From the NCBI GenBank assembly GCA_028023455.1, contig JAQFVV010012572.1:248001-312000 (forward strand): a stretch of 64,000 bases of DNA. Reading direction: 5' to 3'. Below the pieces are notes generated by a model. That model worked only from the letters and a program-made list of their open reading frames with translations. It made no database searches and had not been told where the DNA came from. Position numbers and translations under genes: made by a program. Positions 51,993-63,303 of the stretch are shown here, piece by piece (the first letter of the stretch is position 1; every line of letters starts with the position of its first letter). The DNA is from Epiperipatus broadwayi (lineage: Eukaryota; Onychophora; Udeonychophora; Euonychophora; Peripatidae).

Positions 51993-52096
51993 TTTTAAGT
52001 GTCATAGCATCGGCTGAGACACAAACCTGAAACCTGGGCAACTGCCTGCAAGTGCAAGGCAGTCGCGCTGACCTCTCGACCACCAATGCAAGACCA
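51993..52096 (-). mobile_element. SINE-A copy with target-site duplication
   Basis: On the - strand: GCATTGGTGGTCGAGAGG (acceptor side and A box), a CTGCC/GGCAG anticodon-like stem, a B-box-like GGTTTGTGTCTC, then CCGATGCTATGACAC and an A-rich tail. GCATTGG and CCGATGC can pair as an acceptor stem. The flanking direct repeat is AGACTATGCTTTT (51980-51992 and 52097-52109). Confidence 0.85.
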
Positions 52097-52889
52097 AGAC
52101 TATGCTTTTATATCCAGATTTTGAGAAAAATATTTTCTGTCAAAACTAAAAATGCAGAAAGTTTGACATTTGTAATTCAAAGTGTAATAATTTAGTATAG
52201 ATATATACTGAACAAATGATCAAATCATGTAAGAGAACCTGAACCAACTGGGGAATGCTCTTTCAATATGAAATGCATCTGGAAATTATCTATAAGAATT
52301 ATTAATAATCATTCCGAATATATGTTTACTAAAAATTAAAAACATATTATAGCATTTGTCTTTCCAATTTTATATTTCAGAAAGTCCAAATTCTCTACTT
52401 AATATTAGATTGTTCTTTCAGTAGAAAATAATTTACAATTGTAAAGAACCAAATAAAAGATAACGTTTTAGCCAAGTTCTATAACCATGTGATTTCCAAC
52501 CATAGTTTCTTGGATATAAAGGCCATAATTTATTTTTGTTTAACATGAATATAAATATTTAAAAAATGAGCATTCAGACACACACATTCCAACCTCAAGA
52601 AAAAGTAACTATTGTCTTGGGGATTATTATGCATTTGAAATGAAAGATTATGTGCTTGTTTGGTTTTAAAATCAGAATAAAAACCATTAAATTTAACACG
52701 TTATATAAAGTATCTTATATCAGCTTATCTGTATTTGCTTACATTAGAATTTTCTCTACTTGTTTTTTTTTTAAATTCAGAGAGAACGTTATGTTTGCTT
52801 ATCCCTAACAAGAAAGATTCTGTTATCAGCTAATATTTCCAACTTTTTAAAGTTTTATCAGATCTTAAAAAATAATGTAAGATTTTAAT

Positions 52890-54530
52890 GACATCAATAA
52901 GAATGTACCAGATACTTCGTTGAGAGTAAATGCACATATATTAGGAAAAAATGCAGAATTCACTATTAAATTTTCAACTGAGACAAACAATATATGCCGA
53001 AAGGAACGAAAACAATTAAAATGCTATAAAATTGTAGAGAAAAAAGTTAATAGTGATATAAGGAAATGTATCTGTAAAATATCAAGAAAAATTATATTTT
53101 TTTACAATCGAAAAATTATAGAAAAGAAACAAAATAATATTTTGATATAAACGGAATGTTCTATTAGCAATATTAAGAATAAATAGATTGCATTATTATT
53201 GAAAATGATGTTATAAAAATTTCTTTATTAATAATTTTAAAAAAAAAAAGCAAGAAGAAAATGCCACAGATTTAAATGAGAAGTAAATTAAATTTATAAA
53301 AAATGATAAAGTTTCAGGAAATGAATGGAATTATAGTAGATATTTTTAAAGAAGCTGGTAAAGAAATGAAAAAATTACTGACAAAGGTTTATATTGAATA
53401 TGTAAATGATAAAAGATATAGCAAATAATTTGAAGAATGCAATGATAACATTAATGCTTGAAAAATTAAACAAAGATATATTAAAAATTATATATCTATC
53501 AGTTCTGTATAAAATCTTTTCTAAAATTATTATAAATCATCTTCTAAGAAATTGGAATCAAACCAACTAAAAATGGTTTACCATATCTAAGTATTAAGAG
53601 AAGTTATAGAAAGACATAATGAAAAATTAGTTGCAATTTTGCAATAGATTTATAGATTATAATTATATGAATTTTGATGTGATTATAACTTTGGAATATT
53701 ATGACAGAGATCCAGCAGAATATTTTAAAAGTCTGAAGAATATTCATCAAGATGATTGTACTACTTGGTAATTCTAAGAAAATTAATTTTGTTAGGGTGA
53801 ACGAATGGAAAATGCCTTTCACCTTTGTAAGAGAGTTTTATGAGAAGCTTTTGGTGAATTAAAGTGGGAAACAAAAAGAATAATAAATGGACTTTATTTA
53901 AGTTATGTAGATTCCTCTGATGATGATGCTGTTTTATAAATAATGTTTTTATAACCAAGAAATATCTGGAAAAAAAAGTAAAAATCTAATATTTAGATGA
54001 TTGCTAAAAATGTTCAATGGATTGGTAGTAACGAATATGAACTTAGCAATTATAAATTACACTAGTTAAATTAGTAATATAGATATGTAGACATAATTAA
54101 TGAAATAAGTCGTAGAATTAAACTTGAATGGAATACTCTTGGTAGAAATTTCTCAATATTAAAAAAAGTGTTTGTTTGGGGAGGGGGGGTTACAATTAAA
54201 AGATTTTTAATAAATATATTTTATAATGTATGAGTCCAAGACGTCTTCACTTACCAGAAATATAGAAATTGTCATTTAAATTGCTAAGTATAGGGAGATG
54301 TAGTATCCTTTGAAAAATAATTAGATGAAATCAAAGTAGGTTGGACATATTGTTTCTTAAAAAAATGAAAATATATAAGCAACTAATGTCTTAAATTGGA
54401 TTATAAAAGATTGCAGGAGATCTAAAAAAAAGACCTGATATGGGATAAATGGATGAGTTAGACATTGTTTTAACTATGTAGAGAAGAAAAACTATTGATC
54501 AAGACAACTAAATTAAGCTAGGGGGGAGGG
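52890..54530 (+). mobile_element. Decayed RTE LINE
   Basis: The + strand holds, in order: FSTETNNICRKERKQLKCYK (52975-53030), which fits the linker between endonuclease and RT; NDKVSGNE and the EAGKEMKKLL-like start of the RT (53290-53380); a region corresponding to YRPISLLSVLYKI (53490-53560); INEISRRIKLEWNTLGRN (54090-54150); and a C-terminal remnant up to 54450. There are many stops and a G-run at 54180-54188. It is oriented like the copies at 18960 and 62345. Confidence 0.6.
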
Positions 54531-54539
54531 GGGACTGAA

Positions 54540-56030
54540 TAACAATTAATTGACTTTTTAAAAAGCTATAAAGATTAATATGATTAAATTGTAAAAGTAT
54601 TTGAAATTTTTCAGTGGATGCTTGTCATTATTTTCATCATAACAAAACAATTATAAATCTCATATTTAATATTTTTTATTAATAGTGATAAAATATAGAA
54701 ATATTTAATACATTTATTTGAGAGAAATGTGATAGAAATGGGGATATATATTTAAAGAGAAAGTTGCACTATATTTTTAAAAAAAAAAAACAGTTGATTC
54801 CAAACAATTTTTTTTCGTTTATCTTTTTTTGTCTTTTACTTATCAATAAGGATTCATACAGACTTACTTAAAAAATATTGTTATAAAATTAAAGAAATAT
54901 CACGTGATACCAGTTTGCATAACACTTATTCAGTTTTTAGTTCTAATATCACTTTAGTAACTATATGTTATCTCAATAATTATTTATCACATTTTTACTA
55001 TTATTTATTCATTTATGCGTGTAAAACAGATGTCATTATTTGAATATATTTTTAATCTTAACTTAATCCATATGTTGTTTGCTAATCTTATTTGTTTCTT
55101 CATCTCTTAAATTCTAAAATGAAAGTCATTATAAACAACTGAATTAGTGAGCTACAATGTTAGAAATTACAACTAAAATTTATTAAAAGTATTATTCTCC
55201 TATGCTATCATCTATTGTAAGCCTAATTAATCAAGACATTATATAATAGTACTCATTAAATGCATATCCAGCGCTCATCTTTCCTTATTCCTGGTTAGTT
55301 TCTGGGTTATGGCTTCTGTCAGCAAGGAGCTTAGACCTGTATTTTAATGCATCAGTATTTTTTTTAGATCTACTACATCTTTTATCTAGCAGTCATCTTC
55401 CATTCCTTTTTTAATATCAACTTATCTGCTTGAAATTCAGAAACATTTCGTTTTTGAATATAAGCCTGCTACTTTGCATACTTATAAATTTCTTATTCAT
55501 TTAGTAACTGTATTGAAGCAATGGATCCGGAAGTCTGATCCATGCTTCACAGCCTCCTATAAACTTAATATTGTAAACCTAAATTAAGTTTATAGCCCAA
55601 TATCAGCAGGGTTTTGCATTAAAGCCAAAATTAATTACGTTTATTAAATTTGTATTTGCAGTAAATATTTCGTTTTAAATAAATTCCGTTCCAAGATTAA
55701 ATTGCTGTTTAAAAAATTACTTGTAAAACCTTTTAATCAAACATATATATACATCAAGCGTATATATATGAGTTAATGCAAAATTCTGCTGAAATAAAAG
55801 GCTTATTTTATTAGAAGAAAAAGAAGATATTTTTCTTTTTAAAATCTTGTTAAAATATGGCGTATGATTTTATTTTGAGATAAGCCCGCCAACATTTTCT
55901 AAAGGAATGTATGTTTTTAATTAGTTAGCCCATTCAAGGCAAATTAAAGATGGCCTTTTTTAATTAATAAAAATTTAAAGTTTAAAGAAAGAAATTTAGA
56001 ATAAAAAAGTAAAAGTTATTTTTAGAAAAT
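54540..56030. other. AT-rich DNA, no gene seen
   Basis: Nothing beyond simple sequence and a weak third copy of the 36440-37075 repeat near 55205-55270. Confidence 0.35.
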
Positions 56031-57640
56031 GTTACCTTGAAACAAAGGAGCGTGGGGGGGGGGGCTTATCAAGATCTAAGATCATACGCAAAACAATAGA
56101 AGGTAGCTTACAAAAAAGATATAAATAGGAGAGAGAACAAAAGACTTGGCTCTTTTTCCTATGAGAGATTTCACCTGCTTGCTTTCAGTCAGATTTCTCT
56201 TTGGAAAATTCATTGAGATTTCTCTTGCTGCTTTTTCAGATTTATCTTTGGGAGAACTCATTCAGTTTTCTCAGATTTTGCTTCTCGTTGAGATTTTGTT
56301 CCAAAAAGTTATTTAACTGTCTATTTAACTGTCGTCCTCGAAATCACGGATCAGTTCAACATGCCACAAGTTAAAAGTCATATAAATTTGATGGATTTGA
56401 TTAAGCTTGACGGTTAGGAAAATAGCTTTGCCTGCCTCCGCGAGTCCTAAAAACCATCAAAATGTTGTAGTATCCAACCAATATTAATCTGAACTCTGTG
56501 CCATGTCTGTGGGACTTTTCTTGAAAGAATGCTACGTATTTCCATTTTTCCTTGTCCGAACAAATACCTATCCATGGATGGATCAACCAACGATCGTCGT
56601 GGGAATATGACCACTGAACCAGGATGGTAATAGTATCTCTCCTCATGAACTATTTACTATTCTACCCTTTTTGATCTTACCTTTCTAATTGCATTGTTGA
56701 ATTATGTTTCTGAATTGTTTTATTTAATTATATTTGTAATGTAATTATTTCTATTAGCCTAATCTTAGATATATATATATATATTGTGTGATCATCTATC
56801 TATTTATATTTAACCCTTTTCCTGTGCTGTTCCTCTTTGCTAACATATTATCAATATTTCGTATTCCATTGCGGTGTAAGTTAAGGTTCATTTCTCATTT
56901 TAAAATATCTTTCCAATTTCATTTAAGTTTGTAAATTAAATACGAGTCAGTTTCTTTTGTTTGCCAACTTGATCTCCTCGATGATGCCTCTTTTGTCCGC
57001 CATTAGCTCATTACGTATATCTTATTTAGCTATATACATCTTAAATAATTTTAAACTGTTTTTAGCGCAAAGCAATTAGAAAATGCTTTGCGAAAGATTT
57101 TTTTTATTGTGCTTTATCGAGGAGAGTCGAGTTGACAATTTTATTAAAATTGGGAAGAAAAAACTTAGACCGCAAAAATATTATATCGTTACTATCTGTT
57201 TTTATTGTCTAATTAGTTTTTCATTAATTCAGGGGAATAGCGGAGGCCATTAAAACATTATTAATATTTTAAAAGTCATTAATTAAATATCTTATTTAAC
57301 TAAAAATCTTGAGTTTTCTAATTTTATTTTAATGCTTTATTTTGCTTTTCCAATGATCCAGGCACGCAAAACACATTTTTCATAGACTTTTATGCACATT
57401 TAACTATTTGGTTCCATAAGTATTCTTGTCCATGTCTCTCCCCTGAGGCTAAGTTTGGACCGGGTGAACAAATAATTTATGTATGTCTCAGATAATGTTG
57501 TTGGTTCATAATTAAACTAATTAAACTCGGTAATAGGTGAAGAGGGCAGAGGTCATAGTATTCTTGATTTAATATCTCGCGTATGGGTGGCCTCGAGGTA
57601 CTTTCGCCTAGTATTCGAACAGTTAAACCAACATACATCA
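56030..57640. other. Less AT-rich island with TATA box; LTR or promoter, unassigned
   Basis: This block stands out from the flanks. It has a G10 run (56053-56062), a good TATA box (GATATAAATAGG, 56119-56130), and two imperfect repeats of about 48 bases (CAGATTTCTCTTTGG / CAGATTTATCTTTGG). A short + frame MPQVKSHINLMDLIKLDG follows (56360-56416), and on the - strand an 81-codon open frame (56401-56646) contains SYSHDDRWLIHPWIGICSD. Later come a 9-bp hairpin CGCAAAGCA/TGCTTTGCG (57066-57092), a YY1-like CCGCCATTAG, and CpG-containing sequence at 57430-57620. It could be a solo LTR with its leader or a host promoter. No family is recognised. Confidence 0.4.
56122..56130 (+). promoter_or_regulatory. 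TATA box candidate
   Basis: TATAAATAG within a locally less AT-rich setting, followed about 30 bases later by GACTTGGCTC, a possible start region. It is one of few TATA-like words here with a non-AT context. Confidence 0.35.
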
Positions 57641-60351
57641 TCTGACTGGCACAGTATACAATATCTCAAAAGTTATTTATTGCACATTTATAATTGTTTG
57701 GTCTTTTTTTAGTCTTACTATTTGAACCACTTTCTAGTACAATTGCCTCCTTATTTTTAAATTTTTAAATGAAAGTGATTGTAGACATTAATTACTCTGT
57801 TTATAATTTTTTGTGGGTTTAAGGTTTCTAAACTAGATTTTTCTAACATAGTTCAAAATAAAATATTTTAATTAAGAAAATTATGAAATAAGCTTAAACC
57901 AAAACAACATGCGTTTTTTTCTTCTTAACTTTCATTTATTGAGCTTAGGAGCATAATAGTCAGTTCGTATAATTCTACTGTATAGCTGCCCGTAGTGAAT
58001 TTAAGTAATAAGTTAATATCATATGGTAGCCACTCATAAAGTTAATAATCAAAAGTAACACAACAATGTATTTGATACTTTTATCTAAATGATTCTGAAA
58101 CAAGATGATTGGAATTGAATTATTGTTTCAAAAATATATATAATTCAAAATGTCTTTTAATAAAAATATCTCATTAAATCTTAAATGTTTTCAATTCTTT
58201 TAGAATCCAGGGACTCTAATATAAATTTAAGTAAAGGAGCTATATAAAGTCTAGATCTACTTTGAAGCAAATGATATACAGAATAGGGCTAATATAGGAG
58301 AGAAGCCTCTTTATAAAAGATATTGGAGAAATAGATATTATACACAAAGATAAATACACAGATGGTTGAAAATAGATTTTTTTTTATCTGATCATTTAAC
58401 AGTAACTAGATACTAATTTGCTAATATTACTACTAATAATAATCATCATATAATTCAGTTGTTCTGGAAGTTAATTGATGATCAAGTATCAAAATTACTA
58501 GCTGAACACAACAGTTCCGTTTAACCTATTAAGCTGATTTTGTTTTATATTTTAAGCTGAGAATCAACAAAAATATTTAACTCTTGAATCTCCACTCTAC
58601 TTTGTATTATCAAAGATTAAGAATTTGTTAGTCACGTATATAAGCCAAGGATATGTTTGATCTCTTTCAAAACTTTTATAAAAGTATTAAAAAAGATCCA
58701 AAGTTGAACTATCTTTATTCTAGTGGGTTTTGTATATATAAAGAGAGAGAGGGAAAAGGAGGGGGAGAGAGAGGAAGGAAGGGAGGAGAGAGAAATAGAG
58801 CAGAGAGAGGGAGAGGGAAGGAAGGGAGAGAGAGAGAACTCAAGAGAGGGCGAGAGAAAGAGAGAGGAGGGAGAGAGAAAAGAAGGTGTCAGGTATTTAG
58901 TAAATAAATATTGTATATAAAGAATTTAAATTGCAATAAAAACGAAATTACATATGAATTCTATAATTTTAGATTATTGATATAGTTGTTTTTTCCCCCA
59001 TAAGCATAAGTGTGTATATTTAAAAATGGATAAAAGAAAAATAACTTATAGAAAATATGATCCAAAAAAAGTGTCAGGCATGATGCTGGACCATAGATAA
59101 TATATTTTTAGCAGCGGTAAATATCAATCTGTTTGAGATTTTTTAATCATTTCAGTTTATTATATGGGGCTAAAGTTAATAATGTATAAAATATTAGGTT
59201 TTATATTAAATAAGTAGCAAGATTACTGATGACAAATGCTATCACTTGGTCAAATTTTTATTGCCTAGTTAATAAATCTGTCTTTGAGCAAAAAAATGTA
59301 ATTAAATATTCATATTTACATATGTATTGCTCCAAAATTGTTTTTTTTACTATTTATATTCCCACCAAAATCCAATAATCTAGTTTATTATCTATACATT
59401 TACATAAATCACTAATTAATTTCTATTATTTTTTTATCTGAAGTTAGGTTGTTTTTTAAAAAAATACGTTTACATCTTTTGATATTCTATCAGAAACTTT
59501 CTCTAATTATTGACTTTTATCATTTCTTTTTAATATCTACTCAGTTTGTGCATTATTATTTTTTTATGATTTGTAGTGGCTATTAAAGTTTAATGCTTTA
59601 GTAAATTGTTTTAAAAGAGTGGAAATCAATAGCAGACTATCTTGAGAATGATAAAATTTTATCATTTAATTATAGTAACTTTGTTGCAAAGTTATTCTAG
59701 CTAAAACAAAATTAAGCTATCGACCTAAAAAAGATTGCAGACTGGCCTCTCATTACATATGAATTTCTCAGGATAAATTTCTGATTGGTTGTATTTGTCT
59801 TTCCAGCACAATATTTAATTTTTATTTATAAATAGAACTCAGAATTGTTTGGTAAAGAGTAAAAGTATTTTTAAATAGTTTTAAAGTATTTTTAAATTAT
59901 TTTCAGACAAATTTTGAATTTATTTACAAATTATCATATATTAATTATTATATTTATCAAAAGTTCACTGGTTGTTATAATGTAGGCAGAAATCATCTCT
60001 CTTCAGAGTTGATTATAATATCCTTTAAAAGGGTTAATATTATAGTATGTGTAATGGCTGCAAAAATATATAAGTTTAAACTCCACAATTTTACATTCAT
60101 GATATTAAAATGGAAAGTCAACTATAGTTTCTAGTGAACAGATTTGAGTTTTTAAATTTTTAGCTCATCTGATTACCAGATTTATTTAGTGTTTTACATC
60201 TACAATAAAAGAAATTAGTCTGGTACCTTTTTCATTAAATTAATAGCTCATTGGCAGCTGAAATAATGTGATTCCCATATCAGATTCATTGTAAATTATA
60301 TTGGTTTGTTTGGTTCCAATATAGTATGTTCTCTATTCTCATTTATTTCAG
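57641..60351. other. AT-rich DNA around a purine tract
   Basis: Apart from the purine-rich tract at 58739-58886, no recognisable feature. The open frames over that tract are artefacts of its composition. Confidence 0.4.
58739..58886 (+). repeat. Homopurine tract, about 148 bp
   Basis: Nearly uninterrupted A/G (GAGA, GGGAGA and GGAAGG units) with a handful of pyrimidines. Long purine strands of this kind can form intramolecular triplex DNA when they have mirror symmetry. Its G content is far above that of the window. Confidence 0.9.
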
Positions 60352-60457
60352 TTTCTATTTTTACATATTATGTGGAGCCAATGATCCTATACTGAAAGTA
60401 CTAACCAATAATGGAACATTTATCCATATTTTCACAAAGGAATGTCAGCTGGCATAA
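60352..60457 (+). CDS. Candidate terminal exon
   Basis: After the acceptor-like CTCATTTATTTCAG one base completes a codon and the frame reads FYFYILCGANDPILKVLTNN, then GTFIHIFTKECQLA and TAA. AATAAA-type motifs follow at about 60478 and 60510. Composition is coding-like, but the protein is not recognised and it could be part of a decayed element. Confidence 0.2.
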
Positions 60458-61379
60458 AATTTGATGCATACTTTTATAATAATAAAATGTTGTTTGATTT
60501 TTATATCTGAAAATAAATGCATAAATAATATTTTTTTATTTTGTGACAAACCCTCTTCAACTGTGTGACCACTGTGATGGTTTTGTTATCTCTGTCCGCA
60601 AGCCTTTAACATTAATTTTAATTAAAACATTATTAGTTATCAGAATATAATAAATTTTACTTCATTCGATGTTTTTGTTTAGAAATGAAGTAAATTCTAA
60701 AAAAAATAACATTTGATTTATGCAGATATTGAAAAAAAATTACATCATAAACACCACATATTTTTCATCATCAATGGTCAGAAGGTGCAGTTTCATTTCA
60801 GAAAACAAACATATTAGTTTTTGACATTTATTTGTTTTTAAAATGTGAACAAATAAATATCAATATCTGATAAATCTATCAAACTATGCTTTAAAAGTTG
60901 TACATTTTAAAATAATTTTTACAGTTATTGCAATATATTTCAAATACTGTCAGGGGTGACATGTTAGCAAACAGCTTTCAAAACAATTTGCATTGTTAAT
61001 GTTATGGTGAAAAAATAAATAAGTAATAATTTATATTCTTGATTTACATAATTATTGTGAAAAAATAATCATGAATCTTAATAAACACACAAAAAAAACA
61101 CAAATTTGTAGCCATTTAAAATATTTGTTTAAGTAATATCATACAGTTTCAAACTTTCAAGCAAGAATGCAAGGTCATCAAGTTGTCACATTTTCAGTTA
61201 TCCTGACATCTACAGAATTTTTTTGGAATTAAAATATTAGAATTAAATATCCATGATTTTAGTAGTAATTAAAAAAAAGAGCAGAGATATATCTAAATAG
61301 GTGGTCAATTGAATTTTGTAATTTTTCAGATGAAATGCTTATCAAGAAAATTAAGGAATTTAAAAGGAAGATGTGGATA

Positions 61380-62100
61380 TGATTGATATTGCACAAGTTG
61401 CTTTTTTACAGAATAAGTTGTAATCCATCAATTGGGGAAGGACACTCACAAACAGAAAAAAACTCATAATTTCATAACATCTGTTATATTTACCAACAAA
61501 CAAAAATAAGAATAACCCATTACCAATATTTTTGTGTGATGCACTAAGACAAGTTGACTCTGAAAGCTATCATTGGAAAAAAATGCACACTTGGCTCAGA
61601 TATTCATTTTGCCAAATGGTAGCCTATGCCAAATTCAATGCCAGGGATTCTTGGTATTCAATCATCAACTGCATGATGTTGATCCAATAACCAGAGCTCA
61701 CATAATTGAAATTGAACCACTAAATATCACATGATCACCATTTCTTATGTTTTCCCTGAGTGGCACTACTGTATGGAGAGTTTTTCCTGTTTTAATAACA
61801 ATTGAAATTCTGAACAAGATCAGAAGTGTGTCTCCAGAACTTTTACAGCCCAATCAGTATCACTATACTGAAAATATTGTGCCAGATCATCAGCAATCAG
61901 GATCTATTTCTAGTCTTATTTCAAGGCATTCGTGCTACTTATTGCTGGTAAAAAAAAGTTTGCTTTACTTTTCTTTTTCTTTTTTGTTACTTTGTTTCAA
62001 TATCAAAAAGAACTCTTATACTATATTATGCCATTTTTGTTGTTGTTTCTTAAGCCTCAGCTTTGTTTTTGTTTTTTTCATTAAATTAGACAACTTTTTT
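61380..62100 (+). pseudogene. Broken coding remnant of unknown family
   Basis: Two overlapping stretches on the + strand have coding-like composition. The first (about 61390-61690) reads DIAQVAFLQNKL, stop, RTLTNRKKLIIS, stop, then 60 open codons with NNPLPIFLCDALRQVDSES and MHTWLRYSFCQMVAYAKF. The second, in another frame (61747-62103), is open for 118 codons: SLSGTTVWRVFPVLITIEIL, SVSPELLQPNQYHYTEN and SLISRHSCYLLL, then degenerates into low-complexity hydrophobic sequence. The pattern suggests an old protein gene or mobile-element protein with frameshifts. I do not recognise either segment. Confidence 0.35.
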
Positions 62101-62344
62101 TGATATTTCTACTTCAGTATTGTTTTTTTAAAAAGTCAACATTAAATTTTATGTTGAACTTTTTTTGTGTGTGTGTTTTGAAAGAAAAATAAAAATACAT
62201 AATTTAGTATTATTTTTATAAACTGGATATCAGATTTTATGCTAAAATTTATAAACCCGAAATTTTCAGAAAATGTTCAATTTATCAATTAGTATTTTTA
62301 GTAAATGTTCAAAATCTTCAATTTATCAGTTAGTATTTTCAAGA

Positions 62345-63062
62345 AATGATGCAAGAATTATCAGATGAAAGTAAGAAAGTATGACTAAAGGTAAAAGTTA
62401 AAAAGATTAAAGTAATGTTCAATGGATTTTTTTTAAAAAAATGAAAATAAAGATTGTTAATGATTAACAACTACAAATACCCCTGTCAGATTATTACTAC
62501 AAATGGAAACATAATAGATTAAATTAATCATAGAATTAAACTTGTTTGGAGTGCTTTTGGTAGAAATAAAAGTATTAAAAGGAAATATGCATATATGTTT
62601 GAAAAGGAAAGTTTTTAATGAATGTGTTTTATCAGTTTTTACTTATGGATCTGAGACATGGACACTTAATTCAAGAACAATACAGAGACTTCAGACCACT
62701 CAAAGAAGTGTGAAGAGAAGCATTTTAGGAGTAACAAGAAGAGATCAAAAATGCAATGTATGGATAAGAGAACATTAAGGTGTTACTGACATCCTTGAAA
62801 AAATTAAAAGACTGAAGTGGAGTTGGGCTGGACATATTGCTAGAAGAGATGATAATAGATGGACAATTGAAATCTTAAACTGTATTCCAATAGATTGTAA
62901 AAGATCCAGAAAGAGACTACATATGAGATGGATTGATGAAATAAGAATGGATGTTTGGGTGACGTGCAGAAGAGAGGATAGAGAGATCAAAAAAGATGGA
63001 CTGAACTTGGAGATACCTTCATTTTGCAGTGGATTGATAATGATTGATGTTGATGTTGATTT
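62345..63062 (+). mobile_element. RTE LINE 3' third
   Basis: The + strand carries the end of an RTE protein: QIITTNGNIID and INHRIKLVWSAFGRN (62480-62565), then an open frame with LKRKVFNECVLSVFTYGSET and WTLNSRTIQRLQTTQRSVKR, ILGVTRRDQKCNVWIREH, a stop at 62776, and on in frame GVTDILEKIKRLKWSWAGHI, ARRDDNRWTIEIL and RLHMRWIDEIRMDV. It ends in TGCAGTGGATTGATAATG and a degenerate (TGATGT)n tail. The best-preserved RTE C-terminus in the window, it defines the family used to identify the others. A 5' truncation near 62345 is likely. Confidence 0.88.
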
Positions 63063-63303
63063 GAAGTACAAGTTCAGTAGCTTCACATGGTATTTGAAAG
63101 CAGAAACTGAAATGAAGAACAAGCATGGAACGTATATTATGTCTATACTGATTTGTTATACATTCTGATGAGAATTTCATATAAAGTAATTTGAATTTAT
63201 ACTATTAAATTCTTTTTCTCATCATTGTTTATAACCCTGTTTTTTTAACATGCCATATTATTTGTAAGGTGTAGTTTTCTACTTGAGTTAATATTATTTA
63301 TAT

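Noticed and set aside
58653-58920. Two overlapping open frames rich in Arg, Glu and Gly
   Set aside because: They are a by-product of the purine tract, which reads open in more than one frame.
62775-63122. 115-codon - frame
   Set aside because: Antisense shadow of the RTE C-terminus.
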